A DNA stretch of 44,325 nucleotides from Trichodesmium sp. MAG_R03. GTDB lineage: Bacteria > Cyanobacteriota > Cyanobacteriia > Cyanobacteriales > Microcoleaceae. The position numbers and the translations under genes are program-made. The stretch spans positions 1 through 44,325 of the forward strand of contig JAKQYF010000014.1 of assembly GCA_023356535.1 (NCBI GenBank). Reading direction: 5' to 3'. Positions within the stretch are counted from its first letter, which is position 1, and every line of letters begins with the position of its first letter. Positions 44,203 through 44,325 of this stretch are shown one piece after another. The notes under the pieces were generated by a model. The model saw only the letters and a list, made by a program, of their open reading frames with translations. It was not told the origin of the DNA and made no database searches.

Positions 44203-44325
44203 TCAAGATTTTTGTAATTTTTTCTGCCTAAGTGTAGCAGTAATATCCGAAGGAAAATTCTGTTGTTCTAAATACTGCTGAAACCTATTTTCAAGATATT
44301 TTTTGGGTAGAAAATCAATTAATAA
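44203..44325 (-). CDS. 3' end of an unidentified gene (runs off the window)
   Basis: Forty codons remain open from the window edge to a TGA at 44205-44203: LLIDFLPKKYLENRFQQYLE followed by QQNFPSDITATLRQKKLQKS. The composition is protein-like (charged, helical) and it is preceded by no start, so it is the C-terminus of a gene beginning beyond 44325. I do not recognise the family; by position it could be another surface-polysaccharide gene. Confidence 0.5.
   Translation of the reverse strand, partial: LLIDFLPKKYLENRFQQYLEQQNFPSDITATLRQKKLQKS

Overview
The window comes from a filamentous, phycoerythrin-containing cyanobacterium, probably a marine or brackish relative of Trichodesmium/Okeania. 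The evidence is the repeated GCGATCGC (HIP1-type) octamers, a phycoerythrin rod-linker and lyase cluster with cpeR, an hps-type pseudopilin and polysaccharide locus associated with gliding motility, AT-rich DNA, and long intergenic regions full of degenerate miniature elements. The genus is inference, not proof.

Layout. The start (1-286) is the N-terminal part of a family-2 glycosyltransferase. Next come decayed IS200/IS605 (TnpB-type) ends, a small membrane protein (943-1278) and an RDD/HEAT-like/pentapeptide fusion (1650-3803). Then follow class II fructose-bisphosphate aldolase with a structured leader and a terminator, tRNA-Lys(UUU), a CapA-like membrane protein, a 1.8 kb non-coding stretch, a small conserved cyanobacterial protein and a beta-lactamase-fold (RNase J/CPSF-like) protein. 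At 13.7-17.3 kb lies a phycoerythrin module: two rod linkers (cpeC, cpeD/E type), the bilin lyase cpeS and the activator cpeR. The cpeT gene usual in such clusters is absent, and mobile-element relics lie in the cpeS-cpeR gap. A second CpeS-family lyase sits at 24.1-24.8 kb between inverted repeats.

At 18.2-19.8 kb is a ribbon-helix-helix-like protein with a coiled-coil tail built from exact 30-codon repeats. A betaine/proline ABC importer follows (ATPase, then a fused permease and binding protein), then a pentapeptide protein, a methyltransferase-HIT fusion, a TerB/Mo-nitrogenase-C-type protein and the GTPase Obg, followed by a 168-bp tandem repeat array. From 30.4 to 40.2 kb the minus strand carries an hps-like locus: giant HpsA (1714 aa), HpsB-like and HpsC-like pseudopilins and two FimT/GspH-like pseudopilins. 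A sulfotransferase and a GT4 glycosyltransferase lie beside it, so the locus plausibly makes and exports a (possibly sulfated) motility polysaccharide. The last 123 bases hold the end of an unidentified gene.

The most distinctive property is the density of miniature elements. At least five families can be defined by internal comparison. Family 1 has TCAGGACTTACGCA-like ends. Family 2 has GGGCTTGCTGA ends and a 6-bp A/T-rich target duplication. Family 3 has TATAGCAATCC ends. Family 4 is about 93 bp with TATAGTYATTT ends. Family 5 is 117 bp with AAGTAGTTAGACAAAATTA ends. Copies are nested in one another, sit between operon genes, and in several places supply the start or stop codon of the adjacent gene.
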